Origin: Zoogloea dura
Lineage (GTDB): Bacteria; Pseudomonadota; Gammaproteobacteria; Burkholderiales; Rhodocyclaceae
Length of the DNA: 64,000 nucleotides
Direction of reading: 5' to 3'
Assembly (NCBI RefSeq): GCF_012927165.1
Contig: NZ_JABBGA010000020.1
Coordinates: 1-64,000 of the forward strand
Part shown: positions 26,265-36,859 of the stretch, in pieces
How positions within the stretch are numbered: the first letter of the stretch is position 1
Layout: each line of letters begins with the position of its first letter
Position numbers and translations under genes: made by a program
The notes under the pieces: model-generated
Seen by the model: the letters and a program-made list of their open reading frames with translations, nothing else
What the model was told of the DNA's origin: nothing
Database searches by the model: none

Positions 26265-27695
26265 TCATGGCTGATCTCCGCCGATGGCCTTGAACAGCGC
26301 CACGCTGCCGGTCAGGCGGCGGACCATGATGTCGAGGCGGGCGCGTTCGGCATTGAGGGCCACGGTTTGCGCGTTGGTCACGTTGAGGTAGCTGACGGTT
26401 CCCGCGAGGTACTGATTGTTGACCAGTTCGAGGGATTCGGTGGCGGCGGCGAGGGCCTCGGCCTGGGCCCGGGCCTCGGCATCGAGGATCTGCAGGGCGG
26501 CGAGATTGTCCTCCACTTCCTGGAAGGCGGTGAGTACCGTCTGCCGGTAGCTGGCCACGCTCTCGTCCCAGGCGGCCACGGCCTGGTCCTTGCGGGCGCT
26601 GCGCGCGCCGCCGTCGAACAGGGCGAGGGCCAGGTTGGGGCCGAGGGACCAGAAGCTGTTGGGCAGTGACAGCACGCGGGCCAGGGCGCTGCTCTGGGTG
26701 CCGCCGGTGGCGCCGAGGGTGAGGGTCGGGAAGAAGGCGGCCTGGGCCACGCCGATCTGGGCGTTGGCGGCGGCCACCCGGCGTTCGGCGGCGCCGACGT
26801 CGGGGCGGCGCTCGAGCAGGGTGGAGGGCAGCAGCCCGGGTACCCGGGGCAGCTCCGGCAGGCTGCTCGACGGGGCCAGGCTGAGCTCTGCCGGGGCCTT
26901 GCCGGTGAGCACGGCGATGGCGTGCTCAAGCTGACGACGCTGGATCCCCAGGTCGATCAGCTGGGCCTGGGCGGTCTTCAGCTGGGCCTGGGCCTGGGTC
27001 ACGTCGGCCCGCGCGGCCACGCCGGCATCGAAGCGATGGCGGGTGATCTCGGCGGAGCGGGTGTAGGCCGCCACGGTGCGTTCGAGCAGGGCGTGCTGGG
27101 CATCGTTGACGCGCAGCTGCAGGTAGGCCTGGCTGACCGCCGCGCGGGCCGACAGGCGGGCCGCCCGCAGGTCGGCGGCCACCGCCGCGGCGCTGGCGCC
27201 GGCGGCTTCGCTGCCGCGGGCGATGCGTCCCCACAGGTCGGGCTCCCAGCTGGCGGTGAGGCTCAGCCGGCTGGTGTTGCGGATCGGCGCGCCTACAGCA
27301 GCCGTGGTGCCGCCGGTGGTGGTGGTGCTGACGCCCTGGCTGCGCGTCACCCCAGCGGCGGCATTGAGGGTCGGCAGGGCCTGGGCCTGGGCGGCATCGA
27401 GCAGGGCGGTGGCCTGGCGATAGCGGGCCTCGGCGATGCGGATGCTCTGATTGGAGAGGTCCACCTGCTCCACCAGCTGATCCAGTTGCGGGTCGTTGAA
27501 GTGCTTCCACCAGGCCTTGGCGATGGGAGCATCGGCGGGCCCGGCGAGCTTCCAGCCGTCCGCCGCACGGAACTGGGCGGGGACAGGGGCATCGGGGCGG
27601 CGGTAGTCGGGGCCGACGGCGCAGCCGGCGAGGAGCAGGGCGGCGGCCAGCAGGGGCAGGCGGAGTGTCATTGCGGGAAGGGCGGTACGGTTCAT
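26265..27695 (-). CDS. NodT-family outer-membrane factor lipoprotein (TolC-like)
   Basis: 476 residues. The signal peptide ends in lipobox LLAGC (Cys25), followed by AVGPDYRRP, the hallmark opening of NodT/OprM lipoproteins. The body shows the duplicated OEP pattern: helical hairpins ([21 protein letters not shown]; again in the second half) and beta-barrel strands. It forms the trimeric outer-membrane tunnel of the tripartite pump encoded upstream. The start ATG at 27695 overlaps the stop of the permease gene by ATGA. It could also serve the permease/adaptor pair at 9-13.6 kb, which has no channel of its own (inference). Confidence 0.92.
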   Translation of the reverse strand: MNRTALPAMTLRLPLLAAALLLAGCAVGPDYRRPDAPVPAQFRAADGWKLAGPADAPIAKAWWKHFNDPQLDQLVEQVDLSNQSIRIAEARYRQATALLDAAQAQALPTLNAAAGVTRSQGVSTTTTGGTTAAVGAPIRNTSRLSLTASWEPDLWGRIARGSEAAGASAAAVAADLRAARLSARAAVSQAYLQLRVNDAQHALLERTVAAYTRSAEITRHRFDAGVAARADVTQAQAQLKTAQAQLIDLGIQRRQLEHAIAVLTGKAPAELSLAPSSSLPELPRVPGLLPSTLLERRPDVGAAERRVAAANAQIGVAQAAFFPTLTLGATGGTQSSALARVLSLPNSFWSLGPNLALALFDGGARSARKDQAVAAWDESVASYRQTVLTAFQEVEDNLAALQILDAEARAQAEALAAATESLELVNNQYLAGTVSYLNVTNAQTVALNAERARLDIMVRRLTGSVALFKAIGGDQP

Positions 27696-30600
27696 GGATG
27701 CGTTGCTGGGGCCGGAGCCTGGCGGCCAAGGAGGCGGCGCAGGGCCAGGCGCAGGCGGTCGAGCTGGAGGTAGACCACCGGGGTGGTGTAGAGGGTGAGG
27801 ATCTGGCTGAGGATCAGGCCGCCGACGATGGTGATGCCCAGCGGCTGGCGCAGCTCGGCGCCGTCACCCACCCCGAAGGCCAGGGGCAGGGCGCCGAAGA
27901 GGGCCGCCAGGGTGGTCATCATGATCGGGCGGAAGCGCAGCAGGCAGGCCTCGAAGATGGCATCCCGGGGCGACAGCCCCCGGTCCCGCTCGGCGGTGAT
28001 GGCGAAGTCGATCATCATGATGGCGTTCTTCTTGACGATGCCGATGAGCAGGATCACGCCGATCAGCGAGATCACCCCGAACTCGGTCTTGAAGGCGAGC
28101 AGGGCCAGGATGGCCCCGACGCCCGCCGAGGGCAGGGTGGACAGGATGGTGATCGGGTGGGTGAGGTTCTCGTAGAGCATGCCGAGGATCAGGTACACCG
28201 CCACGATGGCGGCCAGGATCAGCAGCGGCTGGCTCTTCAGGGAGGCCTGGAAGGCCTTGGCGTTGCCTTCGAAGCTGCCATGCACCGAGTTGGGCACGCC
28301 GATGCGGGCCATCTCCTGGCGGACGACCTCGGTGGCTTCGGAGAGGGATACGCCGACCGGCAGGTTGAAGGAGATGGTGCTCGCCACGCTGCCGCCCTGG
28401 TGATTCACCGCCAGCGGCATGGTGCCGGCCTGCCAGTGCGAGAAGGCGGCCAGCGGCACCCGGTTGCCATCGGGCCCGACCACGAACAGGTCGTTGAGGA
28501 TCTCGGGGCTCTGCAGGTAGCGCTGCTCCGCCTCGAGCACCACCCGGTACTGGTTGAGGGGGCCGTAGATGGTGGACACCAGGCGCTGCCCGAAGAGGTC
28601 GTTGAGGGTGGCATTCACCAGGCGCTGGTTGAGGCCCAGGCGGGCCAGGGCATCCCGGTCCACCTCCAGGTAGGTCTGCTCGCCCTTGTCCTGGCGGTCG
28701 GAGCTGACGTCCTCCAGCTGGGGCAGCTTGCGCATGGCCTCGCGGATGCGTGGTTCCCACTGGCGCAACGCCTGCAGGGAGTCGGACTGGAGGGTGAATT
28801 CGTATTGGGCGCCGGACATCCGCCCGCCGATGCGGATGTCCTGGGCCGCCACCAGGAACAGGCTGGCCCCCGGCTCGCGGGACAGCTTGCCGCGCAGGCG
28901 GCCGATCACCTGGTCGGCGGTCACGTCACGTTCGGCCAGGGGCTTGAGGGTCACGAACATCATCCCGCCGCTGCCGCCCCGCGGGCCGCCGCCACCGGCA
29001 CCGCCGGCGTAGCCGACCACGTTGTCCACCGCCGGGTCCTGCTCCACGATGGACACGAAGCGGCTCAGCTTGCCCTGCATCGACTGGAAGGACGTGCGCT
29101 GGTCGGCATCGATGAAACCCATGATGCGGCCGGTGTCCTGCTGCGGGAAGAAGCCCTTCGGCACGATGCCGTAGAGATACACATTGAAGCCGATGGTGGC
29201 GAAGAGCAGCGCCAGGGTGATCCACGGATGGCGCAGCACCACCGCCAGGGAGCGCCCGTAGCCGCCCAGCAGGGCATCCTGAAGGCGCGCGGCCAGGGCC
29301 GGGCGGGTGCCGGCGGGCTTCGGCGCGTGGGGCTTGAGGAGGCGCGCGCACATCATCGGGGTGAGGGTCAGGGACACCACCAGGGACACCAGGATGGCCG
29401 CAGAGAGGGTTACCGCGAATTCGCGGAACAGCCGCCCGACCACGCCGCCCATCAGCAGGATGGGGATGAACACGGCGATCAGCGAGAGGCTCATGGAGAG
29501 CACCGTGAAGCCCACCTCGCGCGCACCCCGCAGGGCCGCATCGAAGGGCGTCATGCCGGCCTCGATGTGGCGCGAAATGTTCTCCAGCACCACCACCGCG
29601 TCATCCACCACGAAGCCGGTGACGATGACCAGGGCCATCAGCGAGATGTTGTTGAGGGAGTAGCCGCACAGGTACATCACCGCGAAGGTGCCGAGCAGGG
29701 ACACCGGCACCGCCACGCTGGGGATCAGCGCCGCCCGGGCGTTGCGCAGGAACAGGAAGACCACCATGATCACCAGCCCGATGGACAGCAGCAGGGTGTG
29801 CTGGACCTCGCGCAGGGAGGCGCGGATGGTCACGGTGCGGTCGGCCACCACCTCGAGCCTGACCCCAGGGGGCAGCTCGGCGCGCAGTTGCGGCAGGATG
29901 GCCAGGGCCCGCTCGACGGTCTCGATCACGTTGGCGTCGGGCTGGCGGTTGATCAGCAGGATGACCGCCGGCTTGCCGTTGGCGAGGCCCATGTTGCGGG
30001 TGTCCTGCTCGCCGTCGAAGACCCGCGCCACATCGCCCAGGCGCAGGGCCGCGCCGCTCTTCCAGGAAACGATGGTGGGCAGGTAGTCGGCGGCCTTGGT
30101 CGCCTGGTCGCTGGCACCCAGCTGCCAGTGACGCTCGCCGTTCTCCAGGCTGCCCTTGGGGCGGGTCACGTTGGCGGCATCGATGGTCTGGCGCAGGCTC
30201 TCGACGCCGACGCCCGCCGCGGCCAGCCCGCTCGGATCCACCTCGACCCGCACTGCGGGCAGGGAGCCGCCGCCCATGTTCACCTGACCGACGCCCTTCA
30301 CCTGGGCCAGGCGCTGGGCCAGCACGGTGGACGCAAAGTCGTACATGGCGGCCCGCGAGACCGAGTCGGAGGTCATCGACAGGATCAGCACCGGCGCGTC
30401 GGAGGGGTTGATCTTGCGGTAGCTGGGGTTGCCGGACATGCCGCTGGGCAGCTGGGCACGGGTCGCGTTGATGGCGGCCTGCACACTCTTGGCGGCGGTC
30501 TCGATGTTCTGGTCGAGGTCCAGCTGCAGGGTGATGCGGGTGTTGCCGAGGGAACTCGACGAGGTCAGCTCGGTGACCCCGGCGATGGTGCCGAGGGCCC

Positions 30601-30805
30601 GCTCCAGGGGCGTGGCCACGGTGGCCGCCATGGTTTCGGGGCTGGCACCGGGCAGGTTGGCCGACACGGTGAGGGTGGGGAAGTCCACCTGGGGCAGGGC
30701 CGCCACCGGCTGCAGCCGGTAGGCAACCAGGCCGACCAGGGCGATGGCGAGGGCCAGCAGCGAGGTCGCCACCGGCCGGCGGATGAACATGGCGGAGAGG
30801 TTCAC
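27692..30805 (-). CDS. mdtC: RND permease, MdtC-like second pump subunit
   Basis: 1037 residues beginning [17 protein letters not shown]. Standard RND topology with 12 helices and two periplasmic loops. Helix-4 relay motif [14 protein letters not shown] and IPILLMGG in helix 6 are present, and the second half starts at [17 protein letters not shown]. The protein resembles the MdtC/MuxC branch, which works as a heteromultimer with MdtB/MuxB. Its neighbour upstream is such a partner, overlapping by 4 bp. The overlap with the outer-membrane-factor gene continues the translational coupling. Substrates of MdtABC/MuxABC systems include bile salts, novobiocin and other amphiphiles; here they are unknown. 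Confidence 0.9.
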   Translation of the reverse strand: MNLSAMFIRRPVATSLLALAIALVGLVAYRLQPVAALPQVDFPTLTVSANLPGASPETMAATVATPLERALGTIAGVTELTSSSSLGNTRITLQLDLDQNIETAAKSVQAAINATRAQLPSGMSGNPSYRKINPSDAPVLILSMTSDSVSRAAMYDFASTVLAQRLAQVKGVGQVNMGGGSLPAVRVEVDPSGLAAAGVGVESLRQTIDAANVTRPKGSLENGERHWQLGASDQATKAADYLPTIVSWKSGAALRLGDVARVFDGEQDTRNMGLANGKPAVILLINRQPDANVIETVERALAILPQLRAELPPGVRLEVVADRTVTIRASLREVQHTLLLSIGLVIMVVFLFLRNARAALIPSVAVPVSLLGTFAVMYLCGYSLNNISLMALVIVTGFVVDDAVVVLENISRHIEAGMTPFDAALRGAREVGFTVLSMSLSLIAVFIPILLMGGVVGRLFREFAVTLSAAILVSLVVSLTLTPMMCARLLKPHAPKPAGTRPALAARLQDALLGGYGRSLAVVLRHPWITLALLFATIGFNVYLYGIVPKGFFPQQDTGRIMGFIDADQRTSFQSMQGKLSRFVSIVEQDPAVDNVVGYAGGAGGGGPRGGSGGMMFVTLKPLAERDVTADQVIGRLRGKLSREPGASLFLVAAQDIRIGGRMSGAQYEFTLQSDSLQALRQWEPRIREAMRKLPQLEDVSSDRQDKGEQTYLEVDRDALARLGLNQRLVNATLNDLFGQRLVSTIYGPLNQYRVVLEAEQRYLQSPEILNDLFVVGPDGNRVPLAAFSHWQAGTMPLAVNHQGGSVASTISFNLPVGVSLSEATEVVRQEMARIGVPNSVHGSFEGNAKAFQASLKSQPLLILAAIVAVYLILGMLYENLTHPITILSTLPSAGVGAILALLAFKTEFGVISLIGVILLIGIVKKNAIMMIDFAITAERDRGLSPRDAIFEACLLRFRPIMMTTLAALFGALPLAFGVGDGAELRQPLGITIVGGLILSQILTLYTTPVVYLQLDRLRLALRRLLGRQAPAPATHP

Positions 30806-33800
30806 GGTGCGGTGTCCAGTGCTTCGGCCGGGGCGTTTTGCCCTTTTTGCCCCTTTTCGCCTTTGAGGCGGCGGGCGAGGCGGTCGAAGGCCAGGTAGAT
30901 CACCGGGGTGGTGAAGATGGTCAGGATCTGGCTGACCAGCAGGCCGCCGACCATGGTGATGCCCAGGGGCTGGCGCAGCTCGGAGCCGACGCCGTCGCCG
31001 AGCATCAGCGGCAGGGCGCCGAGGAGGGCCGCCAGGGTGGTCATCAGGATCGGCCGGAAGCGCAGCAGGCAGGCTTCGTAGATGGCCTCGCGGGGCGTCC
31101 GGCCCTGCTCGCGCTCCGCCTCGAGGGCGAAGTCGATCATCATGATGGCGTTCTTCTTGACGATGCCGATCAGCAGGATGATCCCGATGATGCCGATCAT
31201 GCCCAGCTCATGGCCCGACACCAGCAGGGCCAGCAGGGCGCCGACGCCGGCCGAGGGCAGGGTGGACAAGATGGTGACCGGGTGGATGGTGCTCTCGTAG
31301 AGCACCCCGAGCACGATGTACATGGTCACCACGGCGGCCAGGATCAGCAGCAGGGTGTTGTCCAGGGAGGCCTGGAAGGCCAGCGCGGCCCCCTGGAAAC
31401 TGCTGCGGATGCCGCGGGGGACTTCCAGCTCGGCCTCGGCGCTGCGGATCGCCGCCACGGCATCGCCGAGGGCCACGCCCGGGGCCAGGTTGAAGGACAG
31501 GGTCACCGCCGGGAACTGGCCGATGTGGTTGATCGCCAGCATGGTGCGGCGCTCGCTGATGCGCGCCACCGACGACAGGGGCACGCTGCGTCCGCCGGCG
31601 GCGGGCACGTGGATGTGCTCCAGCGCGGCGGGGCTCTGCTGGAAGTCCGGGGCCACCTCCAGCACCACCCGGTAGAGGGCCGACTGGGTGAAGATGTTGG
31701 ACACCTGGCGTTGGCCGAAGGCGCTGTAGAGGGCGTTGTCGATGGCCGCCGGAGTCACCCCCAGCCGGCCGGCGCTGTCCCGGTCGATATCCACGTAGGC
31801 CATGGCCCCCTGATCCTGCAGGTCGCTGGCCACGTCGGCCAGCTGGGGCAGGCTGCGCAGCTTTTCGGTCAGGCGGCTGGCCCACTGGGCCAGTTGCACC
31901 TCGTTCGACCCTTCCACGCTGAACTGGTACTGGGTGCGGCTGGCCCGGTCCTCGATGGTGAGGTCCTGCACCGGCTGCATGTACAGGCGGGTGTCCACCC
32001 GGCGCAGTTCGAGGCGCTCCTGCAGGCGGCGGATCACCTCTTCGGCGCTGAGGGTGCGTTCTTCCTTGGGCTTGAGCTTGATCAGCATGCGCCCGCTGTT
32101 GAGGGTGGTGTTGGTGCCGTCCACCCCGATGAAGGAGGACAGGCTGTCCACCGCCGGGTCTTCCAGAACGATGCCGGCGAGGGTCTGCTGGCGTTCGGCC
32201 ATGGCCGGGAAGGAGATGTCCTGGGGGGCGTCCGAGATGGCCTGGATCAGCCCGGTGTCCTGCACGGGGAAGAAGCCCTTGGGGATGAACAGGTAGAGCA
32301 GCACGGTGAGGGCCAGGGTGCCGAAGGCGGCCAGCAGGGTCAGGCCCTGGCGGTCGAGCACCCACTCGAGCATCACCGCGTAGCGGTCCACGATGGCCTG
32401 GAAGAAGGCGCCGTTGCGGTCGTGGTGCTGGCCGGTGGGGCGCAGCAGGCGCGCCGACATCATCGGGGTGAGGGTCAGGGACACCACCGCCGAGATCAGG
32501 ATGGACACCGCCAGGGTGATCGCGAACTCGCGGAACAGGCGGCCGACCACGTCGCCCATGAAGATCAGCGGGATCAGCACGGCGATCAGCGACACGGTGA
32601 GGGACAGGATGGTGAAGCCGATCTGCTTGGCGCCCTTGAGGGCGGCCTTGAGGGGCGACTCGCCGTCTTCCACGTGGCGGCTGATGTTCTCGATCATCAC
32701 GATGGCGTCGTCCACCACGAAGCCGGTGGCGATGGTGAGGGCCATCAGGGTGAGGTTGTTGATGCTGAAGCCGGCGGCGTACATCACCGCGAAGGTGCCC
32801 ACCAGGGACAGGGGCACCGCCACCGCCGGGATCAGGGTGGCGGTGAAGCTGCGCAGGAACAGGAAGATCACGCCCACCACCAGGGCCACCGCCAGGACCA
32901 GCTCGAACTGCACATCGGCCACCGAGGCGCGGATGGAGGTGGTGCGGTCGGTGAGCAGGCGCAGGTCCACCGAGGTGGGCAGGTCGTCGGCCAGCTGCGG
33001 CAGCAGGGCGCGCACCCGGTCGGCGGTGTCGATGACATTGGCGCCAGGCTGGCGGTGGATGTTGATGATCACCGCCGGGCTCTTGTCGGCCCAGGCGGCG
33101 AGGCGGGTGTTCTCCACCCCCTCGACCGTGGCGGCCACGTCGCCGAGGCGGATCGGCGCGCCGTTGCGCCAGGCGAGGGTGAGCTTGCGGTAGTCCTCGG
33201 CGGACTTGAGCTGGTCGTTGGCGTCCAGGGTGGTGGCCTTGACCGGGCCATCGAAGCTGCCCTTGGCCATGTTGACGTTGGCATTGGCGATGGCCGTGCG
33301 CACGTCTTCCAGGCTGAGGCCGGCCGAGGCCAGGGCCTGGGGATTGACCTGCACGCGCACGGCGGGGCGCAGGCCGCCGCCGATGGTCACCAGGCCGACC
33401 CCCGGCAGCTGGGAGATCTTCATGGCGACGCGGGTATCCACCAGGTCGGCCAGGCGGGCCAGGGGCAGACTGGAGGAGCTGACCGCGAGGGTCAGGATGG
33501 GCGCGTCGGCCGGGTTGATCTTGCTGTACACCGGCGGCATCGGCAGATCCTGGGGCAGGAAGCTGCCGGCGGTGGAGATGGCCGCCTGGACCTGCTGCTC
33601 GGCCACGTCCATGGCCAGCGACAGGTCGAACTGCAGGGTGATCACCGAGATGCCCTCGCCGCTGGTGGACGACATGCGCTTGAGGCCGGGCATCTGGCCG
33701 AACTGGCGCTCCAGCGGGGCAGTGATGGCCGAGGTGGTGACCTCGGGGCTGGCCCCGGGGTAGCGGGTGGCGATCTGGATGGTGGGGTACTCGACCTCGG

Positions 33801-33912
33801 GCAGGGCCGAGACCGGCAGCAGGCGCATGGCGATCAGGCCCACCAGCAGGAGGGCCAGCATCAGCAGGGAGGTGGCGACCGGCCGGAGGATGAAGGGGCG
33901 GGAGAGGTTCAT
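30802..33912 (-). CDS. mdtB: RND permease, MdtB-like first pump subunit
   Basis: 1036 residues beginning [18 protein letters not shown], almost the textbook MdtB start. The porter domain has [19 protein letters not shown], and helix 4 has [18 protein letters not shown] with the proton-relay Asp pair. The two permeases of this operon are similar throughout, the mark of hetero-trimeric MdtBC/MuxBC pumps in which one subunit carries substrate and the other mainly protons. It overlaps the adaptor gene upstream and the MdtC-like gene downstream by 4 bp each. The Mdt versus Mux label cannot be decided from sequence alone. Confidence 0.92.
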   Translation of the reverse strand: MNLSRPFILRPVATSLLMLALLLVGLIAMRLLPVSALPEVEYPTIQIATRYPGASPEVTTSAITAPLERQFGQMPGLKRMSSTSGEGISVITLQFDLSLAMDVAEQQVQAAISTAGSFLPQDLPMPPVYSKINPADAPILTLAVSSSSLPLARLADLVDTRVAMKISQLPGVGLVTIGGGLRPAVRVQVNPQALASAGLSLEDVRTAIANANVNMAKGSFDGPVKATTLDANDQLKSAEDYRKLTLAWRNGAPIRLGDVAATVEGVENTRLAAWADKSPAVIINIHRQPGANVIDTADRVRALLPQLADDLPTSVDLRLLTDRTTSIRASVADVQFELVLAVALVVGVIFLFLRSFTATLIPAVAVPLSLVGTFAVMYAAGFSINNLTLMALTIATGFVVDDAIVMIENISRHVEDGESPLKAALKGAKQIGFTILSLTVSLIAVLIPLIFMGDVVGRLFREFAITLAVSILISAVVSLTLTPMMSARLLRPTGQHHDRNGAFFQAIVDRYAVMLEWVLDRQGLTLLAAFGTLALTVLLYLFIPKGFFPVQDTGLIQAISDAPQDISFPAMAERQQTLAGIVLEDPAVDSLSSFIGVDGTNTTLNSGRMLIKLKPKEERTLSAEEVIRRLQERLELRRVDTRLYMQPVQDLTIEDRASRTQYQFSVEGSNEVQLAQWASRLTEKLRSLPQLADVASDLQDQGAMAYVDIDRDSAGRLGVTPAAIDNALYSAFGQRQVSNIFTQSALYRVVLEVAPDFQQSPAALEHIHVPAAGGRSVPLSSVARISERRTMLAINHIGQFPAVTLSFNLAPGVALGDAVAAIRSAEAELEVPRGIRSSFQGAALAFQASLDNTLLLILAAVVTMYIVLGVLYESTIHPVTILSTLPSAGVGALLALLVSGHELGMIGIIGIILLIGIVKKNAIMMIDFALEAEREQGRTPREAIYEACLLRFRPILMTTLAALLGALPLMLGDGVGSELRQPLGITMVGGLLVSQILTIFTTPVIYLAFDRLARRLKGEKGQKGQNAPAEALDTAP

Positions 33913-35162
33913 GCCGGCTTCTTGCGCTCGCGGCGTTCACCGTTGGGCCCGCCCGGCCCGCCATGTCCCTCGCCGCGTTGGCGGGATTCGGGCGAGGCGA
34001 GTTCGACCTGGGCGCCGTCGCGCAGGCGGTCCACCCCTTCGATGACGATCTTCTCGCCGGAGGACAGGCCGGACTCGATCGCCACCGTGTCGCTGGTGGC
34101 CGGGCCGAGGACCACCGGGCGCATGCTGGCGGTCTTGTCCTTTTCGTTGATGACGTACACGAAGCTGCCCTGGGCACCCTTGAGGATCGCCGCGGAGGGC
34201 ACCAGGACCGCGTCCTGGCGCGAGTCCACGCGCAGGCGGGCGCTGACGAACTGGTTGGGGAAGAGGGCGCCGTCGGCGTTGTCGAACTGGGCCTTGAGCT
34301 TCACCGTGCCGGTGCTGGTGTCGATCAGGTTGTCGGTGCTGATCAGGCGGCCGCCGGCCAGGCGCCGCCGCCCGTCCCGGTCCCAGGCCTCCACGCCGAG
34401 GCCCTTGCCGGCCTGGGCCTGGATGGCCGGCAGGTGGGTGGCGGGGATTGAGAACAGCACGGTGATCGGCCGCGTCTGGGTGAGGATCACCAGGCCGCTG
34501 GCATCGCTCGCCCGCACCATGTTGCCGGCGTCCACCTGACGCAGGCCGAGGGTGCCGGGCACCGGCGCGGTGACCCGGGTGAAGCCGAGGTTGAGGCGGG
34601 CGGTGTCCACCAGGGCCTTGTCGGTCTGCACCGTACCTTCCAGCTGGCGCACCTGGGCCTCTTGGGCGTCCACCTGCTGGCGGGCGATGGAGTCCTTGGC
34701 GAGCAGGCCCTTGTAGCGCTCCAGGTCGAGGCGGGCGTTGGCCAGCAGGGCTTCGTCGCGCTTGAGCTGGCCGCTGGCCTGTTCGAGGGCGGCGGCGAAG
34801 GGGCGGGGGTCGATCTCGGCGAGCAGGTCGCCGGCCTTGACGGTCTGGCCGTCACGGAATATGACACGCTGGAGCTGGCCGTCCACCCGCGGCCGGATGG
34901 TGACGGTGTTGAGGGCCGTGACGGTACCGATGGCGTTGAGCGTGATATCGATGTTGCCGCTGCGGCTGGCGGCGGTGAGTACCGGTACCGGCCGGTTGGC
35001 AAAGTCGCGGCGGCCCCCCTTGCCGCGCTGGGAGGCGTCGCCACGGGGGGCGCTGTCGGCGGCCTTGGCTTCGGGAGCGGGGCTGCCCCGGTAATAAATC
35101 GCACCGCCGGCGGTGGCGGCCGCGAGCAGGGCAATGGAGGTCCAGATATGGCTCTTCTTCAT
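33909..35162 (-). CDS. mdtA: RND periplasmic adaptor, MdtA-like
   Basis: 417 residues from the ATG at 35162, giving the membrane-anchoring [21 protein letters not shown]. An in-frame ATG at 35201 would add 13 residues before it. A Gly/Arg/Lys-rich linker is followed by lipoyl half ([16 protein letters not shown]), a helical hairpin (about 130-190), the returning half ([15 protein letters not shown]), a beta-barrel and a membrane-proximal domain ([16 protein letters not shown]). The C-terminal tail is rich in Gly, Arg and Lys. It is the first gene of the five-gene minus-strand operon (adaptor, two permeases, outer-membrane factor, cytochrome b561), every junction being an ATGA overlap. Confidence 0.92.
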   Translation of the reverse strand: MKKSHIWTSIALLAAATAGGAIYYRGSPAPEAKAADSAPRGDASQRGKGGRRDFANRPVPVLTAASRSGNIDITLNAIGTVTALNTVTIRPRVDGQLQRVIFRDGQTVKAGDLLAEIDPRPFAAALEQASGQLKRDEALLANARLDLERYKGLLAKDSIARQQVDAQEAQVRQLEGTVQTDKALVDTARLNLGFTRVTAPVPGTLGLRQVDAGNMVRASDASGLVILTQTRPITVLFSIPATHLPAIQAQAGKGLGVEAWDRDGRRRLAGGRLISTDNLIDTSTGTVKLKAQFDNADGALFPNQFVSARLRVDSRQDAVLVPSAAILKGAQGSFVYVINEKDKTASMRPVVLGPATSDTVAIESGLSSGEKIVIEGVDRLRDGAQVELASPESRQRGEGHGGPGGPNGERRERKKPA

Positions 35163-35598
35163 GGGATTTGAATGACTCGAAAAGGCGCGGCGCAGGGCCA
35201 TGCGGGGCGAGACGGAAGAGTCGCCCTCTTTGCCCCGGATATCGCAGGTTTCGTGCCTCTTTTAATTCATTGATCCGAATAAGCGGCGCTGTTTTTCGAA
35301 TAAGGAATCAAGGAATTGAATTGAAAAAGGATTTACGCTGCGCCCGGCCGGCGGGACGAATGACGTGGGGGATCGACCGGGTAAGGGAGCCGGCGCGATG
35401 TGCGTGCAGCCAGCGGCAGAGGGTTGATTTCCCAGCACCGTTGTTGTCGCCCTGTTGGCGTATCAGCAGCGCGTGAGGGAGGGAGGCTGCGGCCGGGGTG
35501 ACGATGTTTTGCAAAATGCATGAACTGACCGGCAGCGTGTTGGCGTAGGCTCGGCGCCCTGTCTGGAGAGTGTTCCAGCATCTTTCGTGGAGAACATC
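35163..35598. other. Intergenic region between divergent mdtA-like and aqpZ
   Basis: 436 bp with lower GC around 35255-35335. It should contain the promoters of the efflux operon and of aqpZ, but no boxes stand out. The only coding-like signal is the minus-strand P-loop-like remnant at 35308-35500. Confidence 0.5.
35308..35500 (-). pseudogene. Possible remnant of a P-loop ATPase or kinase gene
   Basis: Read on the minus strand, about 35419-35451 encodes GDNNGAGKSTL, followed by CRWLHAHRAGSLTR and a stop at 35308-35310. This is very close to the Walker A loop of ABC-type or zeta-toxin-like P-loop NTPases (G-x-N-G-A-G-K-S-T-L) with one extra Asn. No plausible start, Walker B or further domain is present. 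I treat it as a decayed fragment or chance; confidence is low. Confidence 0.2.
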
Positions 35599-36285
35599 AT
35601 GAAGAAATTCAGCGCCGAATTCCTCGGCACTTTCTGGCTCGTCCTGGGGGGCTGCGGCAGCGCAGTGCTTGCCGCGGCATTTCCGCAGGTGGGTATCGGC
35701 CTGCACGGCGTGTCCCTGGCCTTCGGCCTGACGGTGCTGACCATGGCCTTCGCCATCGGTCACATCTCGGGTTGCCACCTCAATCCGGCGGTGTCCATCG
35801 GTCTGTGGCTGGGTGGGCGTTTTCCGGCATCGAGCCTGCTGCCCTACATCGTGGCCCAGGTGTTTGGCGCCATCGCAGCGGGGGCGGTGCTCTACGTGAT
35901 CGCCAGCGGCGCACCGGGCTTTGACGTGACCAAGGGCTTTGCTTCCAATGGCTTCGGCCTGCATTCCCCCGGCGGCTATTCCATGGTGGCGGCCCTCGTC
36001 ACCGAAGTGGTGATGACCATGTTCTTCCTGATCGTCATCCTGGGGGCCACCGACAAGCGGGCGCCGGCCGGCTTTGCGCCGATCGCCATCGGCCTGGCCC
36101 TGACGCTGATCCACCTGGTGAGCATTCCGGTGACCAATACCTCGGTCAATCCGGCGCGCAGCACGGGCGTGGCGATCTTTGCGGGCGGCTGGGCGCTTGA
36201 GCAGCTGTGGCTGTTCTGGCTGGCGCCGATTGTCGGTGCGGCCCTCGGCGCGCTGGCCTATCGCTTCATCAGCGACGAGCGCTGA
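35599..36285 (+). CDS. aqpZ: Aquaporin Z
   Basis: 228 residues from the ATG at 35599, with GGAG eight bases before it (an in-frame GTG at 35587 includes that site and is unlikely). Six helices plus the two half-helices with NPA motifs, HLNPAVS and SVNPARS. The pore-lining residues of water-selective AqpZ are present: His in LIHLVSIPV, Thr in VTNTS and Arg in NPARS. The short, non-glycerol-type loop E also supports a water channel. It works as an inner-membrane tetramer for rapid osmotic water flow. Monocistronic, with a hairpin after the stop. Confidence 0.95.
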   Translation: MKKFSAEFLGTFWLVLGGCGSAVLAAAFPQVGIGLHGVSLAFGLTVLTMAFAIGHISGCHLNPAVSIGLWLGGRFPASSLLPYIVAQVFGAIAAGAVLYVIASGAPGFDVTKGFASNGFGLHSPGGYSMVAALVTEVVMTMFFLIVILGATDKRAPAGFAPIAIGLALTLIHLVSIPVTNTSVNPARSTGVAIFAGGWALEQLWLFWLAPIVGAALGALAYRFISDER

Positions 36286-36291
36286 TGGCTC

Positions 36292-36321
36292 TCCGGCCGG
36301 TCTGTCACTCTTCCGGCCGGA
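36292..36321. terminator. Hairpin between convergent aqpZ and membrane-protein gene
   Basis: Arms TCCGGCCGG and CCGGCCGGA with a 12-base loop. The right arm overlaps the last codons of the minus-strand gene that ends at 36305. It probably serves both directions. Confidence 0.45.
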
Positions 36322-36859
36322 AGCTCCAGCGCGGGCTGAGCAGCAGGACGGCCAGGGAGGCCAGGCTGGCCGCGATGGCGACCCACAGGATGGCGCGGTT
36401 CTCGGCGATCCTTTCCGGGTAGATGCTGCTTGCGGCGGCCAGCCCGATGCCATTGCCGCCGGCGACCAGCACCGCCGCCGCCAGGTCGTGGAAGCGTCGG
36501 GCCTGGTTGGCGCGGGCCGACCAGCGGGGGTCCGTGTTGTAGCTGGGCAGGCCGTGTACATCGCGTTCGAGACGTTCCAGGGTGGTGAGGAACTGGCGCA
36601 GGTTGGTGATCGCCCGCTCGGCCTTGTAGTTGAGGAAGGCCAGGCAGGTGGAGGCCACCGGAAAGCCCAGCAGCAGCCATTCCACCGGCACATGCCCGGC
36701 GCCTGCGCCGGGCTTGAGTGCCACCAGGGCGGCCAGGATGCTGACCACCAGGGTCACGTAGAGGGCCAGCGCCTGCTGGCGCTGGGCGATGCGGGCGTTG
36801 ACTTCCTGATAGGCCGCGATGAAACGGTAGTTGGCGTCGACCCAGGGTTTTCCGGCCAT
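36305..36859 (-). CDS. Four-helix membrane protein of unknown function
   Basis: 184 residues. An amphipathic N-terminal helix (ANYRFIAAYQEVNARIAQRQQ) is followed by two membrane helices (about 31-48 and 60-77), a ~50-residue soluble helical region rich in charged residues (KAERAITNLRQFLTTLERLERD) and two further helices (about 126-143 and 154-172). The order helix pair, cytoplasmic helices, helix pair recalls small oligomeric membrane proteins, but I do not recognise a family. It has no signal peptide and no catalytic motif. It converges on aqpZ and stands alone. Confidence 0.65.
   Translation of the reverse strand: MAGKPWVDANYRFIAAYQEVNARIAQRQQALALYVTLVVSILAALVALKPGAGAGHVPVEWLLLGFPVASTCLAFLNYKAERAITNLRQFLTTLERLERDVHGLPSYNTDPRWSARANQARRFHDLAAAVLVAGGNGIGLAAASSIYPERIAENRAILWVAIAASLASLAVLLLSPRWSFRPEE

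Noticed and set aside
30838..34539. Plus-strand open frame of 1233 codons opposite mdtB/mdtA-like genes
   Set aside because: Antisense shadow of an RND permease and adaptor, with low-complexity composition and no start context.
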